Shown here in pieces: positions 1 to 6,348 of a stretch of 19,139 nucleotides of DNA (its first letter is position 1; each line of letters starts with the position of its first letter). The notes below the pieces were generated by a model. That model worked only from the letters and a program-made list of their open reading frames with translations. It searched no databases and had not been told where the DNA came from. The stretch is from an uncultured Bacilli bacterium. GTDB taxonomy: Bacteria > Bacillota_I > Bacilli_A > RF39 > UBA660. Position numbers and translations under genes: made by a program. Where the stretch lies: NCBI GenBank assembly GCA_947595415.1, contig CANQER010000003.1, positions 1-19,139 on the forward strand, in the 5' to 3' direction.

Positions 1-302
1 CTTTAGAATCAGTAAAAGATATTATAAGTATGTTTGAACCTATCTATAATGATGGAGGAGATACCCTATATTTGTACGATCAACTAGAAGATAAAAAAGA
101 TAATGAATATAGTCTAGATACTAAAATAGCTTTAAAAGAAGCTTTAGAAAAAATAAAAGAAAAAGAACGTTATGTAATAATTCAAAGATATATAATGGGC
201 AAAACCCAAATGGAGTTATCAGAAGAAATAGGAATATCACAAGCTCAAATATCACGTTTAGAAAAAAATGGAATTTCAGCTATTAAAAAAATGATTTTAT
301 AG
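1..302 (+). CDS. sigG: RNA polymerase sporulation sigma factor SigG, C-terminal part (5' end outside window)
   Basis: Sigma-G directs late forespore transcription after engulfment. The reading frame enters at base 3, so only about the last 99 residues are present. They carry the segment FEPIYNDGGD, which matches the region 3/4 linker of Bacillus SigG very closely, followed by sigma region 4 with the helix-turn-helix around TQMELSEEIGISQAQISRLEK. SigF, SigE and SigK share the ISQ-x-x-SRLEK type ending, but the FEPIYNDGGD stretch and the downstream ylmC argue for SigG. In Bacillus, sigG lies directly after spoIIGA-sigE and before ylmA-ylmC, so sigE is probably just upstream of the window. Nothing looks broken; the truncation is the window edge. 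Confidence 0.93.
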   Translation, partial: LESVKDIISMFEPIYNDGGDTLYLYDQLEDKKDNEYSLDTKIALKEALEKIKEKERYVIIQRYIMGKTQMELSEEIGISQAQISRLEKNGISAIKKMIL

Positions 303-345
303 GAAAAAGTTAAGTATTATTTAATACAATTAAATAGGTGGTTTT

Positions 346-573
346 ATGCATTTATCAGATCTTCAAGATAAGGATATTATAAATGTAATTGATGGTAAAA
401 ACATAGGAAATATAATTGATGTAGTAGTAAAAGAAGATGGTAGTATGGATGATTTAATCGTTTTAAAAAAAAGTTTCTTTTTTAATTTTTTTAAGTCTAA
501 AGAAGAGTATCATATAAGTTGGAATCAAATTGAAAAAATAGGGGAAGATGTAATATTAGTTAGACTAAGTTAA
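346..573 (+). CDS. ylmC: YlmC/YmxH family PRC-barrel sporulation protein
   Basis: This 75-residue protein starts MHLSDLQDKDIINV and contains a small PRC-barrel-like beta fold (DGKNIGNIIDVVVKEDGSMDDLIV, then EYHISWNQIEKIGEDVILV). That is the pattern of the YlmC/YmxH family, which sits next to sigG in many spore formers. The biochemical role is not established. The length is normal for the family. The start follows an AGGTGG ribosome site about 6 bases upstream and lies 43 bases after the sigG stop, with no terminator between them, so the two probably share a transcript. The family call rests on both sequence and position. Confidence 0.85.
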   Translation: MHLSDLQDKDIINVIDGKNIGNIIDVVVKEDGSMDDLIVLKKSFFFNFFKSKEEYHISWNQIEKIGEDVILVRLS

Positions 574-574
574 A

Positions 575-603
575 TTGACAAAAAACTACATATATGATAA
601 ATT
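575..603 (+). promoter_or_regulatory. Promoter of the GT4 glycosyltransferase gene
   Basis: A TTGACA -35 box (575-580) begins two bases after the ylmC stop. A 17-base spacer leads to TAAATT (598-603), preceded by an extended -10 TG at 595-596. Six bases later GGTGAT (610-615) begins, three bases before the ATG at 619. The expected start of transcription is therefore at the first G of the ribosome site, giving a leader of about 9 nt. Confidence 0.65.
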
Positions 604-618
604 TATATTGGTGATAAG

Positions 619-1632
619 ATGAAGGTTTTAATTCATGCTGATAAGATGAAAGCAATAGAAAAAAGTGGGGTAGGTAGAGCTACCATTCATCAAAAAGAGG
701 CGTTAAAACTAGTAGGTGTAGACTATACTACTGATCCTAAAGATGATTATGATATTGCTCATATAAACACAATTTTTCCAGAATCATATGCCCTTAGTAA
801 AAAAGCTAAAAAAATGGGTAAGAAAGTAATCCTTCATGCTCATTCAACAGAAGAAGATTTTAGAAATTCCTTTCTTCTTTCTAATCAAGTAGCTCCAGCT
901 TTTAAGGTATGGCTTAAAAAAATATACAGTCAAGGTGATTTAATTTTAACTCCTACACCATATTCTAAAAGATTACTTGAAAATTATGGACTTGAAAAAC
1001 CTATTATTGCAATATCAAATGGAATTGATTTAAAAAAATTTAAACGTGATGAAAAAAAAGGCCAACTTTTTCGTAAGAAATATGGTTTTAAAAAAGATGA
1101 TAAAATTGTTATTTCAGTTGGTCTTTGGATTCAAAGAAAAGGTATTTTAGATTTTGTAAAACTAGCTAGTGAAATGCCAGAATATGAGTTTTTTTGGTGT
1201 GGATATACTAATTTAAACACAGTAGATTCTAAGGTTAGACAAGCTATTAAAACTAAACTTCCTAATCTTCATTTTCCAGGGTATATCAAAAGAGATGATA
1301 TGATAGGAGCTTATTCAGCAGCCAATTTGTTTTTATTCGCCACTTATGAAGAAACTGAAGGAATTGTTTTACTAGAAGCTTTAGCTATGAAAACACCAAT
1401 TTTAGTAAGGGATATTCCTATATATGAAAAATGGTTAGAAGATGGGAAAAATGTATATAAATTTAAAACCTATAATGAGATGAAAAGTAAAACTAAAGAT
1501 ATTTTAGAAGGTAATCTACCTTCACTAGTAGATGAGGGATATTTAGTAGCTAAACAAAGAGATATCTATCAAATAGGTTTACAGTTAAAACAAATATATG
1601 AAGATTTATTAGAAGATAAAATTAAACTATAA
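619..1632 (+). CDS. GT4-family glycosyltransferase, CpoA/LafB-like glycolipid synthase
   Basis: This 337-residue protein is a GT-B fold family 4 glycosyltransferase. The N-terminal half has the acceptor-side signature MKVLIHADKMKAIEKSGVGR and, further on, HAHSTEEDFRNSF. The C-terminal half has GLWIQRKGILDF and the nucleotide-sugar E-x7-E motif in EETEGIVLLEALA (around residues 244-256). This arrangement strongly resembles streptococcal CpoA/LafB, which adds a second sugar to monoglucosyl-diacylglycerol on the inner face of the membrane, so the likely product is a diglycosyl-diacylglycerol. The sugar specificity cannot be read from the sequence. No membrane span is seen, as expected for a peripheral enzyme. 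Its stop codon overlaps the end of the convergent minus-strand gene by 6 bases. Confidence 0.85.
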   Translation: MKVLIHADKMKAIEKSGVGRATIHQKEALKLVGVDYTTDPKDDYDIAHINTIFPESYALSKKAKKMGKKVILHAHSTEEDFRNSFLLSNQVAPAFKVWLKKIYSQGDLILTPTPYSKRLLENYGLEKPIIAISNGIDLKKFKRDEKKGQLFRKKYGFKKDDKIVISVGLWIQRKGILDFVKLASEMPEYEFFWCGYTNLNTVDSKVRQAIKTKLPNLHFPGYIKRDDMIGAYSAANLFLFATYEETEGIVLLEALAMKTPILVRDIPIYEKWLEDGKNVYKFKTYNEMKSKTKDILEGNLPSLVDEGYLVAKQRDIYQIGLQLKQIYEDLLEDKIKL

Positions 1633-2001
1633 AGTAGGATTTGATACATCAGCAGGATCATCTTTATATTTAGAAACACTATACAGTATAATTATAGCTG
1701 CGATTACTGATAAGATTGATGAATATAGTTGAAGTTTATCTGGTTTGGTGTTTTGATTACTTATCATATCTAATTTATAGTTACTATAATCAATATATAA
1801 ATAAATTAATACAAGAAGTAAAATAAGAGTTCTATTAGCAATTATTATGTTATTAAAAGTCTTTATATCAAATAAAGTCTTTTTATTTTGAATTTTTAGT
1901 TTTTCATTGTAAGTTAAAATAATAGACACAATTGTCGCAATGATAAAAACAATTGTTGAAGCCATTTGGATATCTAAAAGTCTAAGTTTTTTTTCCTTCA
2001 T
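1627..2001 (-). CDS. Small three-span membrane protein of unknown function
   Basis: I do not recognise this 124-residue protein. It has a basic start (MKEKKLRLL) and three hydrophobic segments at about residues 13-32, 50-68 and 90-107, with short charged loops and a polar tail. It overlaps the 3' end of the upstream polysaccharide deacetylase gene by 20 bases in another frame, so it is probably translated by coupling from that message. That pairing suggests a role in cell envelope or wall modification, but this is inference from position only. The other end overlaps the convergent glycosyltransferase gene by 6 bases. No terminator can be seen between the two converging genes. Confidence 0.7.
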   Translation of the reverse strand: MKEKKLRLLDIQMASTIVFIIATIVSIILTYNEKLKIQNKKTLFDIKTFNNIIIANRTLILLLVLIYLYIDYSNYKLDMISNQNTKPDKLQLYSSILSVIAAIIILYSVSKYKDDPADVSNPTL

Positions 2002-3157
2002 ATGACCTTAATAATTTTACTTCTTCTAATTCACTTAAGGTAACAAATTGATACCCTTGTTTTTTAAGTTCATCTACAATAATTTTAACTGCTTCTAAGG
2101 TTCTTTTTTTAGTATCGTGCATAATTATTATCTTTTCATCAGCTGCTTTTTGGATAACTTTAGAAGCTAGAGTATTACTATTTTTGTACTTCCAATCCAT
2201 TGGATCAATATCCCACATAGCTATTTTAAGGTTAGTTTTACTTCTTAACTTATCATTTATAGATCCATAAGTTGGTCTTAAATAAACAGGGGTATAACCT
2301 GTTATTTTTTTTATAATCCTTTGAGTTTCATCTAGTTGATATTTTAACTCTTCATCGTTTAATCTAGTTAACCATTTATGAGAATAAGAATGATTTCCTA
2401 TTTCATTGCCATACTTAACCATTAAACGAATGGTATCTTTATAGATATTTACCTTATTACCAATCACAAAAAATGTTGCATAAGCATTATTTTTATTTAA
2501 ATATTCAACAATTTCTTTAGTATATTTACTTGGTCCATCATCAAATGTTAAAGCGATAACTGGTTTTTTATAATCAATAGGATTGTTTGTCTGTTTTATA
2601 ACTTTATAATCGTCATAGTTATTATCTTTTTTTATATTTAATTTGGTAGGTATTTTAGACAAAGGTATTTTTATAGTTAGTTTATAATTTTTTAAATAGA
2701 AATATAAATTACTATCATCAAAACTAAATTCATAGGTTATTTTATCTAAATTTATGTCTTTCTTTTTTAGTAAGGCTTCTTTTTTTACTAAACTATCTAC
2801 TTTACTTTGATCAGTTACTAAATCATCTAAATTTAAAAATTTGTTTTTCTTTTTATCAAAGATAAAACTTTTTACTTGATATTTATTATTAACGTAGGTA
2901 TAGATTATAATATTAAGATATCTACTGTTTACGATGTTATAAGAATAATCAATATTTAACTCACTATTATCTTTTCTTTTTTTCATAAATGTATTATAAA
3001 TATCATCTACATATTTATCTATTTTTTTATCGAGTTTAGATATATTAGTTTTAGGGTAGTTTATACCAATATATAAACTATCATCAATATTAGTATTAAT
3101 ATTGATATTTCCACATCCCATAAGTAAAAAACATAAGATGCACAATATCTTTTTCAT
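1982..3157 (-). CDS. Lipoprotein polysaccharide (peptidoglycan) deacetylase, PdaC-like
   Basis: This 391-residue protein has a lipoprotein signal peptide ending LLMGC, with the acylated Cys at residue 15, so it is anchored outside the membrane. Residues about 30-175 form an alpha/beta region like the DUF4163/DUF3298 module found before the NodB domain in Bacillus PdaC. Residues about 198-378 are a NodB carbohydrate esterase 4 domain with all the usual motifs: TFDDGP (204-209), HSYSH (256-260, metal histidines), RPTYG (294-298), DPMDW (318-322) and IIMHD (344-348). The catalytic Asp and the metal triad look intact. The likely reaction is N-deacetylation of peptidoglycan sugars. The substrate is not certain; chitin-type oligomers are less likely in this setting. 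The start is fixed by GGTGAT three bases before the ATG. Confidence 0.9.
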   Translation of the reverse strand: MKKILCILCFLLMGCGNININTNIDDSLYIGINYPKTNISKLDKKIDKYVDDIYNTFMKKRKDNSELNIDYSYNIVNSRYLNIIIYTYVNNKYQVKSFIFDKKKNKFLNLDDLVTDQSKVDSLVKKEALLKKKDINLDKITYEFSFDDSNLYFYLKNYKLTIKIPLSKIPTKLNIKKDNNYDDYKVIKQTNNPIDYKKPVIALTFDDGPSKYTKEIVEYLNKNNAYATFFVIGNKVNIYKDTIRLMVKYGNEIGNHSYSHKWLTRLNDEELKYQLDETQRIIKKITGYTPVYLRPTYGSINDKLRSKTNLKIAMWDIDPMDWKYKNSNTLASKVIQKAADEKIIIMHDTKKRTLEAVKIIVDELKKQGYQFVTLSELEEVKLLRSYEGKKT

Positions 3158-3168
3158 ACTATCACCTA

Positions 3169-3193
3169 ATCAAATATATTCATTTAATTTGAT
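3169..3193. repeat. Short inverted repeat over the deacetylase promoter
   Basis: The arms ATCAAAT (3169-3175) and ATTTGAT (3187-3193) are perfect complements separated by 11 bases. They straddle the predicted -10 box of the minus-strand deacetylase gene, which would suit a repressor site. In such AT-rich DNA a 7-base inverted repeat can occur by chance. Confidence 0.3.
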
Positions 3194-3201
3194 AATATTA
3201 A
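3173..3201 (-). promoter_or_regulatory. Putative promoter of the deacetylase operon
   Basis: Read on the minus strand, TTAATA (3201-3196), a 17-base spacer and TATATT (3178-3173) are followed by six bases and then GGTGAT and the ATG. The -35 box is poor, but the spacing from -10 to ribosome site to ATG matches the better promoters in this window exactly. Confidence 0.4.
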
Positions 3202-3223
3202 AAGTCTAAAATATTTAATTTTA

Positions 3224-3244
3224 CATATAATTTTATAGGGTGAT
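3224..3244 (+). promoter_or_regulatory. Putative -10 region and ribosome site of yabG
   Basis: CATATAAT (3224-3231) lies 7 bases before GGTGAT (3239-3244), which lies 3 bases before the ATG. No sigma-A-like -35 is visible at 17 bases. The CATA start of the box is reminiscent of sigma-E/sigma-K promoters, and yabG is a mother-cell gene in Bacillus, but spacing and -35 do not allow a firm assignment. Confidence 0.35.
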
Positions 3245-3247
3245 ATT

Positions 3248-4027
3248 ATGGATTATAAAGTAGGTGATTTAGTAACTCGTAAATCACATAATCACGATAC
3301 GATTTTTAAAATTATTGAAATTGATGAAGAAATTGCCTATTTAAAAGGAACTTATATTAGACTTTATGCTGATAGTGAAATATCTGATTTATCGTTATAT
3401 AAAGATGATATCGATAAAGAAGAAAGAAAATTTTTAGATAGTATTGAAGTTAAAAAGTTAGATCGTGATGATTATTTTTATCTACCTGGTAAAATACTTC
3501 ATATAGATGGTGATGATGATTACTTAAATCGTTGTTTGGACTATTATAAAAAGATGAATATTGCTGCTTTAGGGATAAAAGAAAAAGAAAGTGACATTCC
3601 TTTTGTCATAAGAAAATTGCTTGAAGAATACACCCCAGATATAGTTGTGATAACTGGTCATGATGCTTATTATAAAAAAAAGGGTGGAATTGATAATCTA
3701 AATGCTTATAAAAATAGTAAAAATTTTGTTGAAGCAATTAAAGAAGCTAGAAGGTATGAAAAAAGTCATGACAAACTTATAATAATTGCTGGGGCTTGTC
3801 AATCAGATTATGAAGAACTAATTAAAGCTGGGGCTAATTTTGCTTCTAGTCCTAAACGTATTAATATTCATGCCCTAGATCCTGCTATTATCGCTACTAA
3901 AATGAGTTTTGCTGATGTCAATGTTGATATTGACCTAAAAGGAATAATTGAAAAGACACGTTATGGTAAAGAAGGAATAGGGGGTATTAAAACCAAAGGA
4001 ACTATGTATATAGGTTATCCTAGATAG
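3248..4027 (+). CDS. yabG: Sporulation-specific protease YabG (peptidase family U57)
   Basis: YabG is a cysteine-type protease of the mother cell that trims coat proteins, and in clostridia also germination proteins, during spore maturation. This 259-residue protein has the family's N-terminal small barrel (DYKVGDLVTRKSHNHDTIFKI), the segment LPGKILHIDGDDDYL, and the catalytic-region motifs VITGHDA (His 138) and IIAGACQSDYEEL (Cys 184). These are followed by the conserved run INIHALDPAIIATKMSF and the ending GTMYIGYPR. The length is close to the usual 280-290 residues. It is followed after 9 bases by veg, as in Bacillus. The assignment of His 138 and Cys 184 as the active pair is from family conservation, not proven here. 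Confidence 0.93.
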   Translation: MDYKVGDLVTRKSHNHDTIFKIIEIDEEIAYLKGTYIRLYADSEISDLSLYKDDIDKEERKFLDSIEVKKLDRDDYFYLPGKILHIDGDDDYLNRCLDYYKKMNIAALGIKEKESDIPFVIRKLLEEYTPDIVVITGHDAYYKKKGGIDNLNAYKNSKNFVEAIKEARRYEKSHDKLIIIAGACQSDYEELIKAGANFASSPKRINIHALDPAIIATKMSFADVNVDIDLKGIIEKTRYGKEGIGGIKTKGTMYIGYPR

Positions 4028-4036
4028 GGGGATTTT

Positions 4037-4258
4037 ATGACGATTGAAGAAGTTAAAAACGAACTTAATAATCATCTTGGAAAAGAGGTTATGATTAAGT
4101 ATAATTTGGGAAGAAATAAGTATGAAAAATACCATGTAACAATTAAAGAATTGTATAATTATATATTTCTAGTTCAACTTGTGAGTGATGAAAATCCTGA
4201 AATAAAGTCATTTTCATATTCTGATGTTATTACAAAAACGATAAAAATAACCTATTAA
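4037..4258 (+). CDS. veg: Veg family protein (DUF1021)
   Basis: The 73-residue protein has the Veg layout: an N-terminal helix (IEEVKNELNNHLGKEVMIKYN), a basic loop, then FLVQLVSDENPEIKSFSYSDVITKTIKITY, where the SYSDVITKT segment matches the end of Bacillus Veg. Bacillus Veg is an abundant small protein linked to biofilm gene control; its mechanism here is unknown. The gene is slightly shorter than the Bacillus version because the acidic tail is missing. It follows yabG by 9 bases with a GGGGGAT ribosome site, so it is probably co-transcribed with yabG, unlike Bacillus where veg has its own very strong promoter. Confidence 0.88.
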   Translation: MTIEEVKNELNNHLGKEVMIKYNLGRNKYEKYHVTIKELYNYIFLVQLVSDENPEIKSFSYSDVITKTIKITY

Positions 4259-4281
4259 ATGACAAAATTTTTAACAAACTA

Positions 4282-4308
4282 TTGTTTTTTTTATAAATTT
4301 GTTATACA
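4282..4308 (+). promoter_or_regulatory. Putative spoVG promoter
   Basis: TTGTTT (4282-4287), a 15-base spacer and TATACA (4303-4308) with an extended -10 TG at 4300-4301 lie 37 bases before the spoVG ATG. The -10 resembles the TGTTATACT boxes of the paralog genes at 6322 and 7171. Bacillus spoVG uses sigma-H; I cannot see a clear sigma-H pattern. Confidence 0.5.
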
Positions 4309-4344
4309 ATTAAGGTGTATTATATACTGAAGGGAGAGAAGAAC

Positions 4345-4602
4345 ATGAAAATAACATCTGTAAATGTTCGTAAGGTCGACAAAGAAGAGTCTAGAATGAA
4401 AGGGATAGCAACTGTTTTATTAGACGACAGTTTTGCAGTTCACGACATTAGAATTATTGAAGGTGATAATGGATTATTTATTGCAATGCCAAGTCGCAAA
4501 ACAGCAACAGGTGGATATAGAGATATAGCTCATCCAATCAATCAAGAAGTTAGAAAAATGTTTGAAGATGCTATTATTGAAGAATATAATAAAGCTGAAT
4601 AA
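4345..4602 (+). CDS. spoVG: RNA-binding regulator SpoVG
   Basis: SpoVG is a small site-specific RNA/DNA-binding regulator that affects septation and sporulation. This 85-residue protein contains the almost invariant core: [34 protein letters not shown] and [23 protein letters not shown]. That is diagnostic, and the length is typical. The start was chosen at 4345 because the AGGGAGAG ribosome site (4331-4338) lies just before it and because all homologs begin MKIT or MEVT; an in-frame ATG 30 bases upstream lacks a ribosome site. The gene stands alone between its own promoter and a good terminator. Confidence 0.96.
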   Translation: MKITSVNVRKVDKEESRMKGIATVLLDDSFAVHDIRIIEGDNGLFIAMPSRKTATGGYRDIAHPINQEVRKMFEDAIIEEYNKAE

Positions 4603-4624
4603 AACACTTCATTGAAGTGTTTTT
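4601..4624 (+). terminator. Rho-independent terminator of spoVG
   Basis: AAAACACTTC (4601-4610) pairs with GAAGTGTTTT (4614-4623) across a three-base loop, and the stem runs into a T tract. It begins on the last two bases of the spoVG stop codon. Confidence 0.85.
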
Positions 4625-4625
4625 A

Positions 4626-4653
4626 TCATATTTATTTAAAAATCTCATAATAT
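4626..4653 (+). promoter_or_regulatory. Sigma-E-like promoter of yabP-yabQ
   Basis: TCATATT (4626-4632), 13 bases and CATAATAT (4646-4653) fit the Bacillus sigma-E pattern (ATATT-type -35, CATA-type -10, 13-15 base spacer). In Bacillus yabP-yabQ is transcribed by sigma-E. A strong TAGGAGG ribosome site follows. Confidence 0.5.
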
Positions 4654-4669
4654 TAATTAGGAGGTTTTT

Positions 4670-4948
4670 ATGGACAAGGTTGATAATCTAACAAGTCACA
4701 GTGTAAGTATTAATGAAAGAAAAAACATTATTATAAGTGGCGTTAAAAAAATTGATAGTTTTGATAATGAAGAGTTTTTATTAGAAACCAATATGGGATA
4801 TATTGTTATAAAAGGAGAAGGTTTAGAGATTGTTAAACTTGATACCTTTCAGGGTAATGTCTCAATTAAGGGTAAGATAAATAGTTTAAGTTATATGGAA
4901 ACTTCAAATAAAAAAGAGGAAGGAATATTTAGTAAACTATTTAAGTAA
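4670..4948 (+). CDS. yabP: Sporulation protein YabP
   Basis: YabP is a mother-cell protein needed for spore cortex formation in Bacillus; its biochemical activity is not known. The 92-residue protein shows the family pattern: HSVSINERKNIIISGVKKIDSFDNEEFLLETNMGYIVIKGEGLEIVKLD followed by GNVSIKGKINSLSY, predicting an all-beta fold without membrane spans. The tail GIFSKLFK is the usual basic ending. The ATG follows TAGGAGG with 6 bases between. Its stop overlaps the yabQ start by one base (TAATG), so the two are translationally coupled. A sigma-E-like promoter lies upstream. Confidence 0.9.
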   Translation: MDKVDNLTSHSVSINERKNIIISGVKKIDSFDNEEFLLETNMGYIVIKGEGLEIVKLDTFQGNVSIKGKINSLSYMETSNKKEEGIFSKLFK

Positions 4949-5229
4949 TGAGTTTAAAAATCCAAATATTTTCTTTACTGTTCTCATTTTTATATGGAAT
5001 TATATTTATGATATTGGTTAATTTGAATTATAAGTTAATTTCCAAAGTAAAATCTTTTAAAATACTAATAACCTTTTTATTTGTATTTATAAATGTATTT
5101 GTTTATTTTGTTATTTTAAGAAGTATTAATAATGGAATAGTTCATATATATGAGTTTATGATGATAATAATTGGTTATATTACAAGTTGTATTGTGGGTA
5201 AAAAAGTTGCACAACACTATAAAAAATGA
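4948..5229 (+). CDS. yabQ: Spore cortex protein YabQ (integral membrane)
   Basis: YabQ is a sporulation membrane protein required for cortex formation in Bacillus. The 93-residue product has hydrophobic spans at about residues 5-25, 36-57 and 67-85, and the family-typical phrases LLFSFLYGIIFMILVNLNYKL and YEFMMIIIGYITSCIVGKKV. It is shorter than Bacillus YabQ (about 200 residues), which has a long polar C-terminal part; short forms are common in clostridia. The start overlaps the yabP stop by one base. The last 25 bases contain the promoter of the following divIC gene. Confidence 0.85.
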   Translation: MSLKIQIFSLLFSFLYGIIFMILVNLNYKLISKVKSFKILITFLFVFINVFVYFVILRSINNGIVHIYEFMMIIIGYITSCIVGKKVAQHYKK

Positions 5230-5235
5230 TATAAT
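5207..5235 (+). promoter_or_regulatory. Internal promoter of divIC
   Basis: TTGCAC (5207-5212), a 17-base spacer and TATAAT (5230-5235) with extended -10 TG at 5227-5228 lie across the yabQ stop codon. Six bases later comes GGTGAT and, three bases on, the ATG. This frees the division gene from the sporulation-only yabPQ promoter. Confidence 0.75.
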
Positions 5236-5250
5236 TGTCTAGGTGATTAT

Positions 5251-5658
5251 ATGGTAAAAAGAAGAGTATCAAAAGCTTCTAAAAGACGTTTAGTTATTTT
5301 TGGAACTATATCTTTTATTGTAATTGGCTATTTTATTTATAGTTTGTGTTTATATACCTATAATCTTGATCGTCTCAATAAAGAAGATAAAAATTTAAAA
5401 AGTGAATTAAGTGATTTAAAAGAAAAAGAAAAGTATTTAAAAACTGAAATTGAAAAGTTAAACGATCCTGAATATATTGCTAGATTCGCAAGAGAAAAAT
5501 ATCAATACACCAAAGATGGGGAAATTGTTATTCAAATGGATGAGGAAGAAAAAAAATCTGCTACTAAGGTTAGTAATTTATCTAGTCAATATATATATAT
5601 TGGAGGAATTTCTTTATTTATAATATTTGTTTTGTATTTAATTGTTAAAAAGGTATAA
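5251..5658 (+). CDS. divIC: Septum formation initiator DivIC, with an added C-terminal membrane span
   Basis: DivIC works with FtsL and DivIB in the divisome. The 135-residue protein has a basic cytoplasmic start, a span at about residues 14-35, a coiled coil (38-70, rich in Lys/Glu/Leu heptads) and the conserved motif NDPEYIARFAREKYQY followed by KDGEIVIQM (71-96). Position after yabP-yabQ matches Bacillus exactly. The oddity is residues 114-133, a second clear hydrophobic segment (YIYIGGISLFIIFVLYLIV) ending in KKV; normal DivIC ends soon after the KDGE motif outside the membrane. This would return the C-terminus to the cytoplasm. The frame is open and uses the same codon style throughout, so a frameshift artefact is not evident. 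Confidence 0.9.
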   Translation: MVKRRVSKASKRRLVIFGTISFIVIGYFIYSLCLYTYNLDRLNKEDKNLKSELSDLKEKEKYLKTEIEKLNDPEYIARFAREKYQYTKDGEIVIQMDEEEKKSATKVSNLSSQYIYIGGISLFIIFVLYLIVKKV

Positions 5659-5685
5659 AAAAAGATTTTACAATTTAAAATCTTT
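5657..5685 (-). terminator. Terminator of the LemA-family gene, between convergent genes
   Basis: On the minus strand, AAAGATTTTA (5685-5676) and TAAAATCTTT (5670-5661) pair around a 5-base loop and run into a 7-base U tract (5663-5657). The 5' arm lies in the last codons of the LemA gene. On the plus strand the T tract is poor, so it mainly serves the minus strand. Confidence 0.7.
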
Positions 5686-6213
5686 AGTGTCATCATCATT
5701 CATATCTTTACCATCAAGATATGTTTTTTCTTTGTATTTACATATTTTGCCAACTAAATTAGAAGGAAATGTTCTAATTATTTTATTATAATCTGTAATG
5801 ATATCGTTATAATATTTGCGAGCTGCTGTTATTTCAGCTTCAGTTTCGTTTAATCCTACATCTATTTTAACGAAACTTTCACTATTTTTAAGTTCTGGAT
5901 AACTTTCTTTATAATGATTAAATTCATTAATAGCTTCATATAACTGACGATCTAGTTCAAAATTAGAAAGTTTTCTAGATCTTAATTTAACAATTGATTC
6001 TAATACTTCTTTTTTAGTGTTAACGTTAGCTTTAATAATATTTATTGATTTATTTAAAAGGTCAAAACGTTTTCTTAAGGTAGAATCAATATTGGCTTCA
6101 GCTTCGTTTAACCTAATTATAAAACTTTGATATTTATTATAGGTATTTATATACCAAATAAGAAGTATACAGACTGCTATTGTAACTAATAAAGTATACA
6201 TAAATACGTTCAT
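5668..6213 (-). CDS. LemA family membrane-anchored protein
   Basis: The 181-residue protein has one N-terminal membrane span (about residues 5-24) followed by a long helical region. The LemA family core is seen as YNKYQSFIIRLNEAEANIDSTLRKRFDLL, where family members have N-x-L-V-x-L-R-x-x-V-x-x-A-x-x-x-I-D-x-x-L-K-R-R. It continues with the family end IDVGLNETEAEITAARKYYNDIITDYNKIIRTFPSNLVG. The function of LemA proteins in bacteria is unsettled, though they are often tied to the envelope. The tail after residue 160 is charged and probably disordered. The start is fixed by GGTGAT three bases before the ATG and by a near-consensus promoter just upstream. Length is normal. Confidence 0.9.
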   Translation of the reverse strand: MNVFMYTLLVTIAVCILLIWYINTYNKYQSFIIRLNEAEANIDSTLRKRFDLLNKSINIIKANVNTKKEVLESIVKLRSRKLSNFELDRQLYEAINEFNHYKESYPELKNSESFVKIDVGLNETEAEITAARKYYNDIITDYNKIIRTFPSNLVGKICKYKEKTYLDGKDMNDDDTKDFKL

Positions 6214-6229
6214 ACTATCACCTATTTAC

Positions 6230-6258
6230 ATTATAACAAATAATTATAGTTAAAGCAA
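6230..6258 (-). promoter_or_regulatory. Promoter of the LemA-family gene
   Basis: On the minus strand, TTGCTT (6258-6253), a 17-base spacer and TATAAT (6235-6230) with an extended -10 TG lie 7 bases before GGTGAT. The predicted leader is 9-10 nt. Confidence 0.75.
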
Positions 6259-6298
6259 TTATTTATGATAAAAATTAAAAAAATTATTCTTACAAATA

Positions 6299-6327
6299 TT
6301 GTCAAAATAAGGTATCTATGTTATACT
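6299..6327 (+). promoter_or_regulatory. Promoter of the first membrane-anchored paralog
   Basis: TTGTCA (6299-6304), a 17-base spacer and TATACT (6322-6327) with extended -10 TG (6319-6320) precede the AGAAAGGAG ribosome site. The same promoter is repeated before the next paralog. Confidence 0.8.
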
Positions 6328-6344
6328 GAGAGCAGAAAGGAGTT
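6317..6344 (+). repeat. 28-base direct repeat, copy 1 (promoter -10 plus ribosome site)
   Basis: These 28 bases are identical to 7166-7193. They span the extended -10 box, the expected transcription start and the AGAAAGGAG ribosome site. The copies lie 849 bases apart and mark the tandem duplication of the two paralogous genes. Confidence 0.85.
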
Positions 6345-6348
6345 AGGT

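Noticed and set aside
303-345. Hairpin GTATT-ATTT-AATAC between sigG and ylmC as a terminator
   Set aside because: No T tract follows, the stem is short and AT-only, and the two genes look co-transcribed.
3935-4135. Open frame of 66 codons on the minus strand across the yabG-veg junction
   Set aside because: It lies opposite two well-recognised genes, has no ribosome site, and its translation has no recognisable pattern.
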